Shown here: in pieces, positions 35,794-44,909 of the stretch
How the letters are laid out: every line of letters begins with the position of its first letter
Position numbering within the stretch: the stretch's first letter is position 1
The notes under the pieces: model-generated
What the model was told of the DNA's origin: nothing
What the model saw: the letters and a program-made list of their open reading frames with translations, nothing else
The model's database searches: none
Assembly (NCBI GenBank): GCA_963762575.1
Contig: CAVXLL010000017.1
Coordinates: 248,001-312,000, forward strand
Length of the DNA: 64,000 nucleotides
From: AP-15 sp963762575
GTDB taxonomy: Bacteria; Pseudomonadota; Alphaproteobacteria; ATCC43930; CGMCC-115725
Direction of reading: 5' to 3'
Position numbers and translations under genes: made by a program

Positions 35794-36981
35794 CTATTCT
35801 TCCTGTTCGGGGGAATGGCACGCGGTCTCCTCACGGCGAAACGGGGAGAATTCTCCGAGCCCTTCCATCTTGTGCTCGATCATCTGGCGCTCGCGCGCCA
35901 GGAACTGGGCGACGGCCCGGCGAAACGCCGGATCCGGGATCCAATGAGCGCTGTAGGTCGGCACCGGCAGGTAGCCGCGCTGGATCTTATGCGGGCCCTG
36001 CGCGCCGGCCTCGACGCGCTTCAATCCGCGGGTGATCGCGAACTCGATCGCCTGGTAATAGCAGCACTCGAAATGGAGGAATTTGTAATCGCCGTAGCTG
36101 CCCCAGTTGCGGCCGTAGATCGTATCCCTGCCGAGCAGGTTCAACGCGCCAGCGACGTAGTTGCCGCCGCGCCGGGCCATGAAGAGTACGATCTTTTCTG
36201 GCATCCGCTCGCCGATCATCGCGAAAAAGCGGCGATTTAGGTAGGCCGACCCCCATTTGCGATCGGAAGTCGCGAGGTAAAATTCAAAGAACGCGTCCCA
36301 ATGCCGCGGCTTTAGGTCGGACCCGGTCAGCACTTCTATTTCGAGACCGCGGGCGAGCGCTTCGCGCCGTTCCTTTTTGACCGCTTTGCGTTTTCGCGAA
36401 TTCAATGCCGCGATAAAATCATCGAAATCGCGGTATCCGTCATTGGTCCAGTGGAATTGTTGGCCGAGCCGTTGCAGAAATCCCGCCTCGGTCAGAACCT
36501 CGGCTTCGGCGGGGTCGGGAAAGTTCACGTGCAATGACGAGATTCGGCGCCGCTTCGTGAACTCGACCATTCCGGCAAGGAGATGCTCACGAGCCTCGGT
36601 CGACGCACATGGGTGAAGCAGCAAGCGGGGACCAGGGACCGGGGTGAACGGCACGGCCGACAACAGCTTGGGGTAATATCGGCCGCCGGCGCGCTCATAG
36701 GCATCCGCCCAGCCATAGTCGAAGACGTATTCGCCGTAGGAGTGCGTTTTGGCATAGAGCGGCACGACACCGGTGATCTCCCCTCCCTGGCCCGTGAGAG
36801 AAAGATGTTGTGGCGTCCAGCCCGTGCGGGTCGTCGTCGAACCGCTCTCCTCCATCGCATTGAGGAAAGCGTGCGAAACAGTCGGGTTCACGTCGCCGGC
36901 GCAGGCATCCCAGGCAGCGGCCGGTATTTCGGCTATCGCCGCATGAACCCGAATTGTGACAGTTCCCCCGCCGTCGTTCAT
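35794..36981 (-). CDS. FemAB/GNAT-like protein (PF04339 family)
   Basis: 395-residue soluble protein with two tandem acyltransferase-fold halves, as in the peptidogalycan-biosynthesis-like (DUF482) family. Characteristic blocks are NPTVSHAFLNAMEESG near the N terminus, HVNFPDPAEAEVL, the FHWTNDGYRDFDDFIAALNSRKRKAVKKERR region with its very basic helix, and YGRNWGSYGDYKFLHFECCYYQAIEFAI. Family members are widespread in alphaproteobacteria, often beside clpA, but their substrate is not established; transfer of an aminoacyl group is an inference from the fold. It converges with clpA (16-nt gap). Confidence 0.87.
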   Translation of the reverse strand: MNDGGGTVTIRVHAAIAEIPAAAWDACAGDVNPTVSHAFLNAMEESGSTTTRTGWTPQHLSLTGQGGEITGVVPLYAKTHSYGEYVFDYGWADAYERAGGRYYPKLLSAVPFTPVPGPRLLLHPCASTEAREHLLAGMVEFTKRRRISSLHVNFPDPAEAEVLTEAGFLQRLGQQFHWTNDGYRDFDDFIAALNSRKRKAVKKERREALARGLEIEVLTGSDLKPRHWDAFFEFYLATSDRKWGSAYLNRRFFAMIGERMPEKIVLFMARRGGNYVAGALNLLGRDTIYGRNWGSYGDYKFLHFECCYYQAIEFAITRGLKRVEAGAQGPHKIQRGYLPVPTYSAHWIPDPAFRRAVAQFLARERQMIEHKMEGLGEFSPFRREETACHSPEQEE

Positions 36982-37159
36982 CGCCTGCCCGGCGCCGGGT
37001 TTCCGAACGAGTTAAATCCGATTTTTTTATCCATTTCTGGTGTTCCGTTTCGGCGCAAGATCCGCGCGTGCAAAGATAGGCGTTGTGCCGCCGCTGTCCA
37101 GCCTGCCGCGAAACCACCTCATTGCCCGCCGAGCAGGCAAGCGCCGATCGAGAACTGAA

Positions 37160-37795
37160 ATGCGCATCCTCCGTTATACCCTGATCGCAGTCCCGCTCGC
37201 GGCGCTGGCCTTGATCACAGCGCCGGCATCGGCGGAGACCCTCGGTGATGCTCGCGTCGGCTTCAGCGCGGAGCGGGTGCTGGTCATCGATGGGCAAAGT
37301 TACGTAGGCAGGATGTGGCATATGCCGGGCGAACAACGTCATGAGCAGGATTTGCCGGCACTGAAACCGGTTTTCATCCTGCGTGCCGGAAGCGCGATCG
37401 GCGACATCATCCTGCCGAAGCTGCATACCGTCGTCGAATTCGCACTTCCGAAAGAGCTGTCGATTTTCGGCGATCCCGGCCTGTTGCGCCAGCCTGTGGG
37501 GCAGGAAACCGTCAACGGCATTGCGACGACGAAATATGACGTAGACGAGAAAATGCCGCAGGGCCGCGCGGTCGGCTCGCTTTGGCTCAGCCAGGACGGC
37601 ATCCCGATGAAGTGTGATGCCAGGGTCGCAACCGACAAAGGCAAGGTTTCGACGATTCGCTGGGAACTGCGCCACGTCAAGATCGGCACGCAGGACCCCG
37701 CGTTGTTCGATATACCGCGCAATTACGCAAAGCTGCCGCCGGAGGCGGCCGCCCCATTGCTCGGGATGCGGCTGGCGCGACCCCCCGCCCGGTAG
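37160..37795 (+). CDS. Exported protein of unknown function
   Basis: 211-residue protein with a clear Sec signal peptide (RYTLIAVPLAALALITAPASA, cleavage before ETLGD). The mature part is a beta-rich single domain with a conserved-looking LWLSQDGIPMKCDA stretch and a C-terminal DIPRNYAKLPP, reminiscent of periplasmic outer-membrane-lipoprotein-like folds. I do not assign a family with confidence. ATG 37160 directly precedes the signal peptide; the frame opens earlier without coding character. It is monocistronic, divergent from the FemAB/GNAT-like gene across about 180 nt. Confidence 0.72.
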   Translation: MRILRYTLIAVPLAALALITAPASAETLGDARVGFSAERVLVIDGQSYVGRMWHMPGEQRHEQDLPALKPVFILRAGSAIGDIILPKLHTVVEFALPKELSIFGDPGLLRQPVGQETVNGIATTKYDVDEKMPQGRAVGSLWLSQDGIPMKCDARVATDKGKVSTIRWELRHVKIGTQDPALFDIPRNYAKLPPEAAAPLLGMRLARPPAR

Positions 37796-37815
37796 GGGGC
37801 GGCCTTGGTTCCCGA

Positions 37816-38007
37816 CTACTCGACGACGACCTGCCCGTACGAATAGCGCTGATTGGTCATATTGCCGCCGTTGCTCACCCAGTCTTTCGCAACCGGGCTC
37901 TGGAGCAACCGGTCGATTTCAGGGTCGGCAGCGCGAACCTGCGACGCTCCCAGAAACACCAGACCGCCGATCAACCCTGCGAAGCCTAGGCGCCGGCCGG
38001 TGTTCAT
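37816..38007 (-). pseudogene. Internally deleted remnant of a PQQ dehydrogenase-cupredoxin gene
   Basis: A 63-codon frame starts with a signal peptide and DPEIDRLLQSPVAKDWVSNGG plus NMTNQRYS, nearly identical to residues 27-55 of the PQQ dehydrogenase at 39.9-41.9 kb. It then jumps straight to YGQVVVE and stop, which corresponds to the last seven residues of that protein (MYGQIIVE). About 630 residues are missing between. It keeps a start, a stop and one frame. The position next to the decayed IS suggests recombination between tandem copies or a deletion after duplication, but an assembly collapse is possible. Confidence 0.75.
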
Positions 38008-38676
38008 GGTTTCCGGGCCTAGCCCGCATTTCTCACACAGGGTAGGTGCATCGGGCTCCGGGATCTGAGAAAATCGTGTTGGACCAACGGTTTGTCTCAG
38101 GGCCAAGGGGGAGACCCGATGCATACAGAGTGTAGCGCGGATCTGTTCGGTTTTGCACGCGTTGAGGGGCGTGCGGTGGTGGCCGGGTTTGACGGCGGCA
38201 AGATCACCTCGGATGCGGGTGCCTTGCTGCTGGGGGCGACGGATCGGACGATCCGGCTGGTCGAGCGGTTTGCCGGCTGTTTTACGGACCGCCGCGCGCC
38301 GGAGCTGATCGAGCACGAAGTGGTGCGGCTGGTCGGGCAGCGGGTCTTCGCGCTGGCGCTGGGCTATGAAGATCTGGTGGATCACGACGAGCTGCGTCAC
38401 GACCCGACGATGGCGGTGCTGGCCGGCAAGCTGTCGGCCCGGCGCAAGGATTGTGCGCCGTTGGCCGGAAAGAGCACGCTAAACCGGCTTGAGCGGGGCG
38501 GAGCGGAGCTGACGCGCTATCACCGCATCGCCTGGGACGGCGCCAGGATCGAGGCGCTGTTTGTCGATCTGTTCGTGGAGGCGCACCAACACCCGCCAAA
38601 CCAGATCATCCTCGATCTCGATGCCACCGATGACCCGCTGCACGGGCATCAGGAAGGGCGGTTCTTTCACGGCTAT

Positions 38677-38713
38677 GGAGCCTGTCCTCGGGCCGGCGGA
38701 GCCGGACCCGGGG
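38677..38713 (+). repeat. Short hairpin-forming insertion in the transposase gene
   Basis: 37 nt replace a single Tyr codon between HGY and DCYCYLPLYIF of the transposase. The insert is GC-rich and can fold (GTCC/CGGG/CGGC arms against GCCG/CCCG/GGGAC), though imperfectly. Net gain 34 nt, so the frame shifts by one. Confidence 0.5.
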
Positions 38714-39031
38714 GACTGCTACTGCTATCTGCCGCTCTACATTTTCTGCGGGTCGCATCTGCTGGCGTCAAAGTTGCGGCGCGCCGACATCGATGCTGCC
38801 GCCGGAGCGGTGGAGGAGACGGCGCGCATCGTCGCCCAGATCCGCGCGCGCTGGCCCGAGGTGCGCATTGTGCTGCGCGCCGCTTCGGGTTTTGCCCGCG
38901 AGGCCCTGATGAGTTGGTGCGAGGCCAATGAGATCGATTTCCTGTTTGGCCTGGCCAAGAACGACCGTCTCGTCGCCGAGATCACCGCCGAGCTGGGTGA
39001 GGCCGAGGAGGACAGCAAAGCGACCGGCCAG

Positions 39032-39065
39032 CCGTGGGCCTTCAGCCCACGGGCTTGACCCGTGG
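39032..39065 (+). repeat. Double-hairpin insertion carrying a stop codon
   Basis: A 30-nt in-frame insertion (39035-39064) between TGQP and ARRFKEFQW of the transposase. It contains CCGTGGGC, GCCCACGG(G) and CCCGTGG in series, so the central arm can pair with either neighbour: stem 39032-39039/39045-39052 (8 bp, 5-nt loop) or 39047-39053/39059-39065 (7 bp, 5-nt loop). CCGTGG occurs at both edges as a 6-bp direct repeat. The insert brings an in-frame TGA. Confidence 0.6.
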
Positions 39066-39565
39066 CACGCCGGTTCAAGGAGTTCCAGTGGTCGACGCGC
39101 GACAGTTGGAGCCGCCAGCGCCGGGTCGTTGCCAAGGCGGAATGGACCGAAGGCGCGGCCAATCCCCGCTTTGTCGTCACCTCGCTGAGCTCTGAGGGCG
39201 CCGAGCCCCAGCGGCTCTACGAGGAGATTTACTGCGCCCGAGGCGACATGGAAAACCGTATCAAGGAATGTCAGCTCGATCTGTTCGCCGACCGTACCTC
39301 AGCGGCGACGATGCGCGCCAACCAGCTGCGCCTGTGGTTCGCCTCGATGGCCTACGTCCTGCTCTGCGCGCTGCGGCGCATTGCCCTGCAGCACACCCAA
39401 TTCGCCAAGGCGACCTGCGGCACGATCCGCCGCAAACTGCTCAAGATCGGCGCGCTGGTGCGCACCAGCGTGCGGCGCATCAAATTCGCGATGGCCTCGG
39501 GCTGCCCCTACCAGCGCGACTTCGCCCGCGCCCACGCACAACTGATCACCGCCGCGGCACGCTGA

Positions 39566-39873
39566 CGAAACAGAGAAAGCCAGCGATCATATTCGACACC
39601 GCCAATCGCAGCACCACCACTGCGTCCGCCGGGACTCGCGGAGGTTGTGAACCTTCATCGCCACAATGTCAGCGTGCGCAGCTGCCGCGGCCGCCCCTCA
39701 AATTCCCAACCGGTATGAGAAATCCGGGCTAGCCCTTCGGGTCATCCCGGAATGACCGCGATAGGAACGAGGAGCAATCCGGACAACGCACCATTCCTTT
39801 ACACGCTCGACAGCGGGGATCCAGGGCGGCAAGTCCGCAGTGCCCCCGCTTTCGCGGGGGCGACGAGGATACG
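39566..39873. other. 308-nt region between the transposase and the PQQ gene
   Basis: No gene is seen. It probably contains the right end of the IS and, next to the PQQ stop, a GC-rich hairpin annotated separately. The first frame of the PQQ gene reads through much of it only because of a frameshift. Confidence 0.5.
39842..39861 (-). repeat. Perfect 8-bp hairpin with GAAA loop, terminator or dispersed repeat
   Basis: GCCCCCGC and GCGGGGGC form a perfect stem; read on the minus strand the loop is GAAA, a stable GNRA tetraloop. It lies 12 nt past the PQQ dehydrogenase stop on the minus strand, so it may terminate or protect that transcript. Very similar CCCCGCGAAAGCGGGG units are common dispersed repeats in alphaproteobacterial genomes, so it may instead be such a unit. 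No T-run follows. Confidence 0.5.
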
Positions 39874-41942
39874 TCATTCGACGATGATCTGTCCGTACAT
39901 CCACGGGTGCGGGGTGCAGATGTAGAAGTAGGTCCCCGGCTTGTCGAAAGTGATCGTCTTCGACTACCCGAGCTCAACAGCCCGGTATCCCAGCTGTCGA
40001 CTTTGCCGTTTTCGAACGAAGTTGCAGTGTGCGGAGTGTCGCCCGCATTGGTGAAGGTCACCGTCGTCCCCGCTTTGACCCGGTCGCGCCCCGGAAAGTA
40101 GCGATACTCGACGTTGTTATCGCCGATTTTGATCGTGCTCTCGCCGTCGGCGATCGGTCCGGTAGGTCCGGCGACGGTCGTCGGCGGGGGCGGGGGCCAC
40201 AACGGGTTAACTTGCCCCTTTAACGAGAAGGCCCACACGGCATCGCCATTGGCGCTGCCCACGCCCTGATTGCCGCCGGCGGCGATGGCGATGTACTCGT
40301 CACCGTCGACCTCGTAGACCATCGGGGGTGCCTCTGCGCCAAAGCCGGTCTGGAACTGCCACCGCCGTTCACCGGTCTTGGCATCTTGGGCTTGGATCGT
40401 CCCGCTCGGATCACCGTGCAGGACGAGGCCGCCGGCCGTTGTCGTCGAGCCGCCGCCGCTGCCGACACGGTACGGTACTTTGGTCTGCCAGGCGATTTTG
40501 TTGGTATTGGCGGTTATTGCCGTCCACGTACCGCTCATCGCCGTGTTGATCGGCGCTGCCTGAGTACCCCCGTTATATTGCTCCCCTTTCTTGTAAGTAT
40601 CCCCATAACGCACGAAGGCGCTGGTGCGGATAGTGCCGGGCACGTAGAAGCTCCCCGTGTCAGGGTTGTACGACATCGGTGACCAGTTTGTGCCGCCGAT
40701 CCCCGATGGCTGGATCAATGTCGGCTCTTCCCAGAAGGATTCGAAGATGCACCCGGCTCTTTCGTACCCTTCCATCGGTTGGGCGCATTGCGGCACGATT
40801 GCGTCGCCGACCGGATAAGGTTGCGTTTTCGCCGTATGTTGCAGTGGCTCCTGTGGGACCGGGCGCTCGTCGATGCCGATCAGCGGCTTGCCGTTAGTGC
40901 GGTCGAGGACGTAGACCCAGCCGGTGCGGCCGGCTTGCGCGATCCCCTTGCGCGGCTGACCGTTGATCGTGGTGTCAAAGAGGAGAACCGGGCTCGCCGC
41001 GTCATAATCCCAGATGTCGTGGTGCACCTCTTGGAAATGCCACACGTGCTCCCCGGTCTTGGCGTTGAGTGCGACGATCGAGGCGCAGAACAGATTGTCG
41101 CCCTCGCGCACCGACCCGTCATAATCCGGGCCGCAATTGCCGACCGCGAAATAGACGAGCCCGAGTTGCGGATCGAGCGCCGGCGTGTTCCAGATCGCTG
41201 CGCCGCCATGCGTATATTGATCGTTGCCGGCGGGCCAAGTATCGGCGCCAACCTCGCCCGGACCCGGCAAGGTGTAAAAGCGCCATAGGATCTTGCCGTT
41301 CTTGGCGTCGAGCGCGGTCAGCCGCCCGCGCACGCCGTATTCGCCACCGGTGATCCCGCTGTAAACGATGCCGTCATAGTAGAGCGGCGCGCTGGTGATT
41401 CCGTAGCCGTTTTCCCAGACTTCGATCGGCGTCTTCCACATTTCCTTGCCGGTCTTGATGTCGAGCGCGACGACATTGGCGTCGAGCTGGCCGAGGAACA
41501 GCATTCCCTCCCCCATTGCCAGCCCGCGATTGTCCCAGCCACAGCAGACGCTCGTGAGTTTCTGGTCAATGCCGGACCAGCGTTCCCACAGGAACTCGCC
41601 GGTCTTCGCGTTCAGCGCGAATACATCGTCATTGCCGGTGACGATGTACATGACGCCGTCCTTGACCAGCGGCGTCCCCTCGAACGAGTATTTGCCGCCA
41701 AACCCGGAGCCCTTGAGACGGGTCATCCAGGCGCCTTTGAGCTGTTTGACGTTGCTGGTGTCGATCTGCTTCAGCGTGGAATAGCGCTGGTTGGTCAGGT
41801 TGCCGCCATTCGTCACCCAATCCTTGCCGACCGGGCTCTGCAACAGCTTGTCGATTTCGGGATCGGCCGCCCAAGCTGTGCCCGCTGCTGCGAGCAGCCC
41901 ACCGAGAACTGCCGAGAGCGCAATTCGCCGTCCGCGCCGCAT
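39874..41942 (-). CDS. PQQ-dependent alcohol dehydrogenase fused to a C-terminal cupredoxin, frameshifted near the end
   Basis: About 690 residues: signal peptide, eight-bladed quinoprotein propeller, then a type-1 copper domain. Propeller features are the vicinal Cys133-Cys134 disulfide motif (SVCCGWDNRG), metal ligands Glu201 (GGEYGVRG) and Asn269 (GNCGPD), and the catalytic Asp312 in HHDIWDYDAA; Asp314 two residues on is the extra acidic residue seen in lanthanide-dependent enzymes. The copper domain has GDTPHTATS and CTPHPWMYGQIIVE (His, Cys, His, Met ligands). One G is missing near 39962 (GGTAGTC for GGTGAGTC); with it the stop is at 39874. ATG 41942 follows GGGGAGGA. It should oxidise an alcohol in the periplasm and pass electrons to its own copper centre. 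Confidence 0.88.
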
Positions 41943-42169
41943 CGTTTCCTCCCCCCGTTTGACCGGCCCGTTACCGGCTGCGCTGTTAACCAAATCAGAT
42001 CCTCGACCGTTTGCCAACCAGCTTGATACCGCAGTGGGAAAACAGGGAGTACCGTCCTCGGCCGCGGAAGCGCTGGCAGTGAGGACCACCACCGCGCCCA
42101 TATTTCCGGAGCCGTCGTGCGGTTACGGTATCGTCGTCACTGACGGCAATCTGTGAGGCGCGGCGCCCT

Positions 42170-42556
42170 ATGATCGAGCGGTACAGCGACCACGCGGCGA
42201 ATGAGCGGACGTTCCTTGCCTGGGTGCGCACGGCGATCGCCATCATGGCGTTCGGTTTTCTGGTCCAGAAATTCGACCTGTTCCTCCGGATCGCGGCCTC
42301 GTCCCTCGCCGCGCGGTCCTTCACGGCGGGCAGTCAGATCGTCGGAAACATTGCCGGTCTGCTGCTGATCGTGCTGGGCGGCGTGATGATGGCTCTCGCC
42401 GCGATCCGCTTCCGCAAGACCACGTTCGATATCGACGCCAAAGAGGTACGGCCGGGCCCCGGTGCACGGCTGGACATTACACTCGTGGCCCTGCTTCTTG
42501 TGCTGGGGACCATCTTGTTTGCCTATCTGGTGTACACGGTAACGAGCCGGCTGTGA
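42170..42556 (+). CDS. DUF202 (YidH-like) membrane protein
   Basis: 128 residues with the DUF202 signature ANERTFLAWVRTAIAIMAFG at the N terminus and three membrane helices (about 20-40, 60-80 and 100-122). Family function is unknown; members are small inner-membrane proteins. ATG 42170 follows weak purines. It is divergent from the PQQ dehydrogenase across about 230 nt and converges with the cupin gene (21-nt gap). Confidence 0.88.
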   Translation: MIERYSDHAANERTFLAWVRTAIAIMAFGFLVQKFDLFLRIAASSLAARSFTAGSQIVGNIAGLLLIVLGGVMMALAAIRFRKTTFDIDAKEVRPGPGARLDITLVALLLVLGTILFAYLVYTVTSRL

Positions 42557-42577
42557 GCAAGAAACCCCGCCCCGCCC

Positions 42578-42979
42578 TCATTCGAGGGTTCGCGGGTCGT
42601 CGATGGCGAATGTGAGATGCTGGGTCGGCTGAGGGGTCGCGGTCATCAAGCTCACCCCTTCGGGCGCCTCGAAGCGGTGCCACGCCCCTTGCGGGACGAT
42701 CACCACCATCCCTGCTTTGAGCGCATGGGATTGCGGCCCGTCCTCGGTCATGATGTGAAAGGTCACCGCACCGTCGACGATCTGCACGATCTCGTCGCCG
42801 TTCGGGTGGCGCTCCCACGGGCCTTCGCCGGAAAATTTGGCGACGTTGATGGCGCTGTCGCGGTACGGCGCCAATCTCGCGAAGGCGCCCGCCCGATCGG
42901 ACTCGGGCGTTTCCGGAGTGCGTCCGCGCAACATCTTCAGCTTGGCGAACTCGGCATTGAGATCCAGGATGGTCAGCAT
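42578..42979 (-). CDS. Small cupin-domain protein
   Basis: 133-residue single-domain beta-barrel. The two cupin motifs are recognisable: ERHPNGDEIVQIVDGAVTFH (motif 1, with one His and Glu of the metal site) and GMVVIVPQGAWHRFEAPEG (motif 2, with the His). The first motif lacks the usual His-x-His, so metal binding may be altered. Start at ATG 42979 (MLTILDLNAEF); the frame opens further up without coding sense. Function unknown. Confidence 0.83.
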   Translation of the reverse strand: MLTILDLNAEFAKLKMLRGRTPETPESDRAGAFARLAPYRDSAINVAKFSGEGPWERHPNGDEIVQIVDGAVTFHIMTEDGPQSHALKAGMVVIVPQGAWHRFEAPEGVSLMTATPQPTQHLTFAIDDPRTLE

Positions 42980-43174
42980 TCTTTTCTCCGATTGCTGGGC
43001 AGACACGGCGTGACGGCGCCCGAAGAATAGCCGCGATCGGGTGGCAAGCCCATCATCGCGGTTAAGGGATCCCCCGCCTAATGCGAGCATACCTTTCTCT
43101 GTTTTATCAAGCAGGCATAGGCGGACCGATCGCCGCCAGCTTGCTCTCGCGCCTGCGGTAACTATCTTGCCGTG

Positions 43175-43864
43175 ATGAACACCGCCAGCCCCGCTACCGC
43201 ATCACCGCTTCCCGCACCGCGGGACCCGAAGCTTCGCCATATGGCCCGACGCGCTGCGCGCGCTCGCCATGGATGCGGTCGAGCAGGCTAAATCCGGCCA
43301 TCCCGGCATGCCGATGGGCATGGCCGACATTGCTACCGTCCTCTTCACGCAGTTTCTGCCGTTTGATCCGCGAGCGTCGGAGGGCCAGACCGCGACCGGT
43401 TTGTACTGTCGAGCGGAACTGCTTCTCGCGCTGACCCGCCAGTCGCTGCCCCTATTGCGCCGCGCCGCGGGCACCGAGAACCGGTCCGCACGAGGCGCCT
43501 ATGTGTTGGCTGAGGCTGATGGGGAGCGCCAAGTCACGCTGCTCGCGACAGTTCGGAGGTTTCGCTTCCTATGACCACGCGCGAGGCGCTGGCGAAGGAT
43601 GGCATCCGCGCCGCGGTGGTCTCGATCCCGTGTTGGGAGCTGTTTGAGAAGGCGCCGCAGGAATACCAAGATATGGTCCTCGGCTCGGCGCCGCGCGTCG
43701 CCGTCGAGGCCGCAGTGCGCTTCGGCTGGGACCGCTGGATCGGCCCGCGCGGCGTTTTCATCGGCATGGAGTGTTTCGGCGCCTCGGCTCCCGACGAGGC
43801 GCTGTTTCCAGATTTCGGCATCACACCCGAAAGGGTTGCGGTGGCGGCTCGCTCGCTTCTATAG
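43175..43864 (+). pseudogene. tkt: Transketolase gene with large internal deletion and frameshifts
   Basis: The 5' part encodes the transketolase N terminus LRHMADALRALAMDAVEQAKSGHPGMPMG plus MADIATVLFTQFLPFDP (key blocks), once an extra C in CCC (43245-43247) is removed. From about 43375-43420 the sequence jumps to the C-terminal domain: LALTRQSLP, SARGAYVLAEADGERQVTLLAT, and, after a missing G near 43550, TREALAKDGIRAAVVS, SAPRVAVEAAVRFGWDRWIGPRG and GITPERVAVAA to TAG at 43864. About 400 or more residues of the middle, including the ThDP-binding GDG motif, are absent. A functional copy must exist elsewhere if this is real. gap follows directly, the usual tkt-gap order. Confidence 0.85.
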
Positions 43865-43891
43865 ATTGGCGAGGAGCTTCGGGAGGAACGA

Positions 43892-44902
43892 ATGGCGACA
43901 CGCGTTGCAATCAACGGCTTTGGCCGCATCGGCCGGCTGGTCCTGCGGGCGGCATACGAGCACAAGCACACGGAGATCGAGGTCGTCGGGATCAACGATC
44001 TGGGCCCGGTCGAGACCAATGCGCACCTGCTGCGATATGACAGCGTGCACGGCCGTTTCCCGGGCGAGGTCACGACCGGGGACAATTGGATGGATATCGG
44101 TCGCGGCAAGATCCGGGTCACCGCCGAGCGCGATCCGGCAAAACTTCCGTGGCGCGAGCTCGGGGTCGATGTTGCGCTCGAATGCACCGGCATCTTCACC
44201 AAGCGCGAGGCTGCGGCGAAGCACCTCGAAGCCGGCGCCAAGCGCGTCGTGATCTCGGCCCCGGCCGACGGCGCGGACATGACAATAGTGCTAGGGGTAA
44301 ATCAGGAGGATCTGAAGCCAGAGCACAAGGTCATCTCGAACGCATCCTGCACAACCAACTGTTTCGCGCCTGTGGCCTATGTCCTGCATCAAGGCATCGG
44401 CATCGAGCGCGGCTACATGACGACGATCCACTCCTATACGAGCGATCAATCCCTGGTCGACGGGTTGCATAGCGACCTGCGCCGCGCCCGCACGGCAGCC
44501 CAGTCGATGATCCCGACCTCGACCGGGGCGGCAAGGGCCGTCGGTCTGGTCTTGCCGGCGCTCAAGGGCAAGCTCGACGGGACCGCGATCCGCGTGCCGA
44601 CCGCAAACGTGTCGCTGATCGATTTCACATTCGACGCAGCCCGCGACACCTCGGGCGACGAGGTCAACTCGCTGATGGAGGACGCCGCCCGCTCCAACCG
44701 GCTGCGCGGGATTATCGGCATCAACAAGGCGCCGACGGTCTCGGTCGATTTCAACCACGACCCTCACAGCTCGACCTTCGACGTGACGCAAACGCAGGTC
44801 CTCGATAAGCGGTTCGTCCGCGTTCTGTCGTGGTACGATAACGAATGGGGCTTTTCAAACCGCATGGTCGAAGTCGCCGCCTATTTTGGCGCCCTCGCCT
44901 GA
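43892..44902 (+). CDS. gap: Glyceraldehyde-3-phosphate dehydrogenase, type I
   Basis: 336-residue glycolytic/gluconeogenic enzyme, full length. N-terminal VAINGFGRIGRLVLRA binds NAD, and GIND at residues 33-36 (Asp36) favours NAD over NADP. The active-site Cys153 is in SNASCTTNCFAP; the phosphate-binding HSYTSDQ, RAAA-like ARTAAQSMIPTSTGAA and C-terminal WYDNEWGFSNR blocks are intact. It follows the tkt remnant by 27 nt and probably shares its transcript. No frameshift is seen. Confidence 0.97.
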   Translation: MATRVAINGFGRIGRLVLRAAYEHKHTEIEVVGINDLGPVETNAHLLRYDSVHGRFPGEVTTGDNWMDIGRGKIRVTAERDPAKLPWRELGVDVALECTGIFTKREAAAKHLEAGAKRVVISAPADGADMTIVLGVNQEDLKPEHKVISNASCTTNCFAPVAYVLHQGIGIERGYMTTIHSYTSDQSLVDGLHSDLRRARTAAQSMIPTSTGAARAVGLVLPALKGKLDGTAIRVPTANVSLIDFTFDAARDTSGDEVNSLMEDAARSNRLRGIIGINKAPTVSVDFNHDPHSSTFDVTQTQVLDKRFVRVLSWYDNEWGFSNRMVEVAAYFGALA

Positions 44903-44909
44903 GAGCAGG

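Larger units (their letters stand above)
38119..39565 (+). pseudogene. IS1380-family DDE transposase, disrupted
   Basis: The reading starts FGFARVEGRAVVAGFDGGKITSDAG, and the first catalytic Asp region is in IILDLDATDDPLHG; later come FLFGLAKNDRLVAEI and the C-terminal RGDMENRIKECQLDLFADRTS(A) block with the catalytic Glu, all typical of IS1380 transposases. Two insertions break it: 37 nt at 38677-38713 replace one codon and shift the frame, and 30 nt at 39035-39064 add an in-frame TGA. Without these, one frame of about 460 codons would run to TGA at 39563-39565. The enzyme cannot be made as sequenced. Confidence 0.88.
38100..39600 (+). mobile_element. Decayed IS1380-type insertion sequence (ends not resolved)
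   Basis: The transposase gene defines the element. I could not find convincing matching terminal inverted repeats or a target-site duplication by eye, so the limits given are approximate. It lies between a PQQ-dehydrogenase remnant and the near-intact paralogue. Confidence 0.55.
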
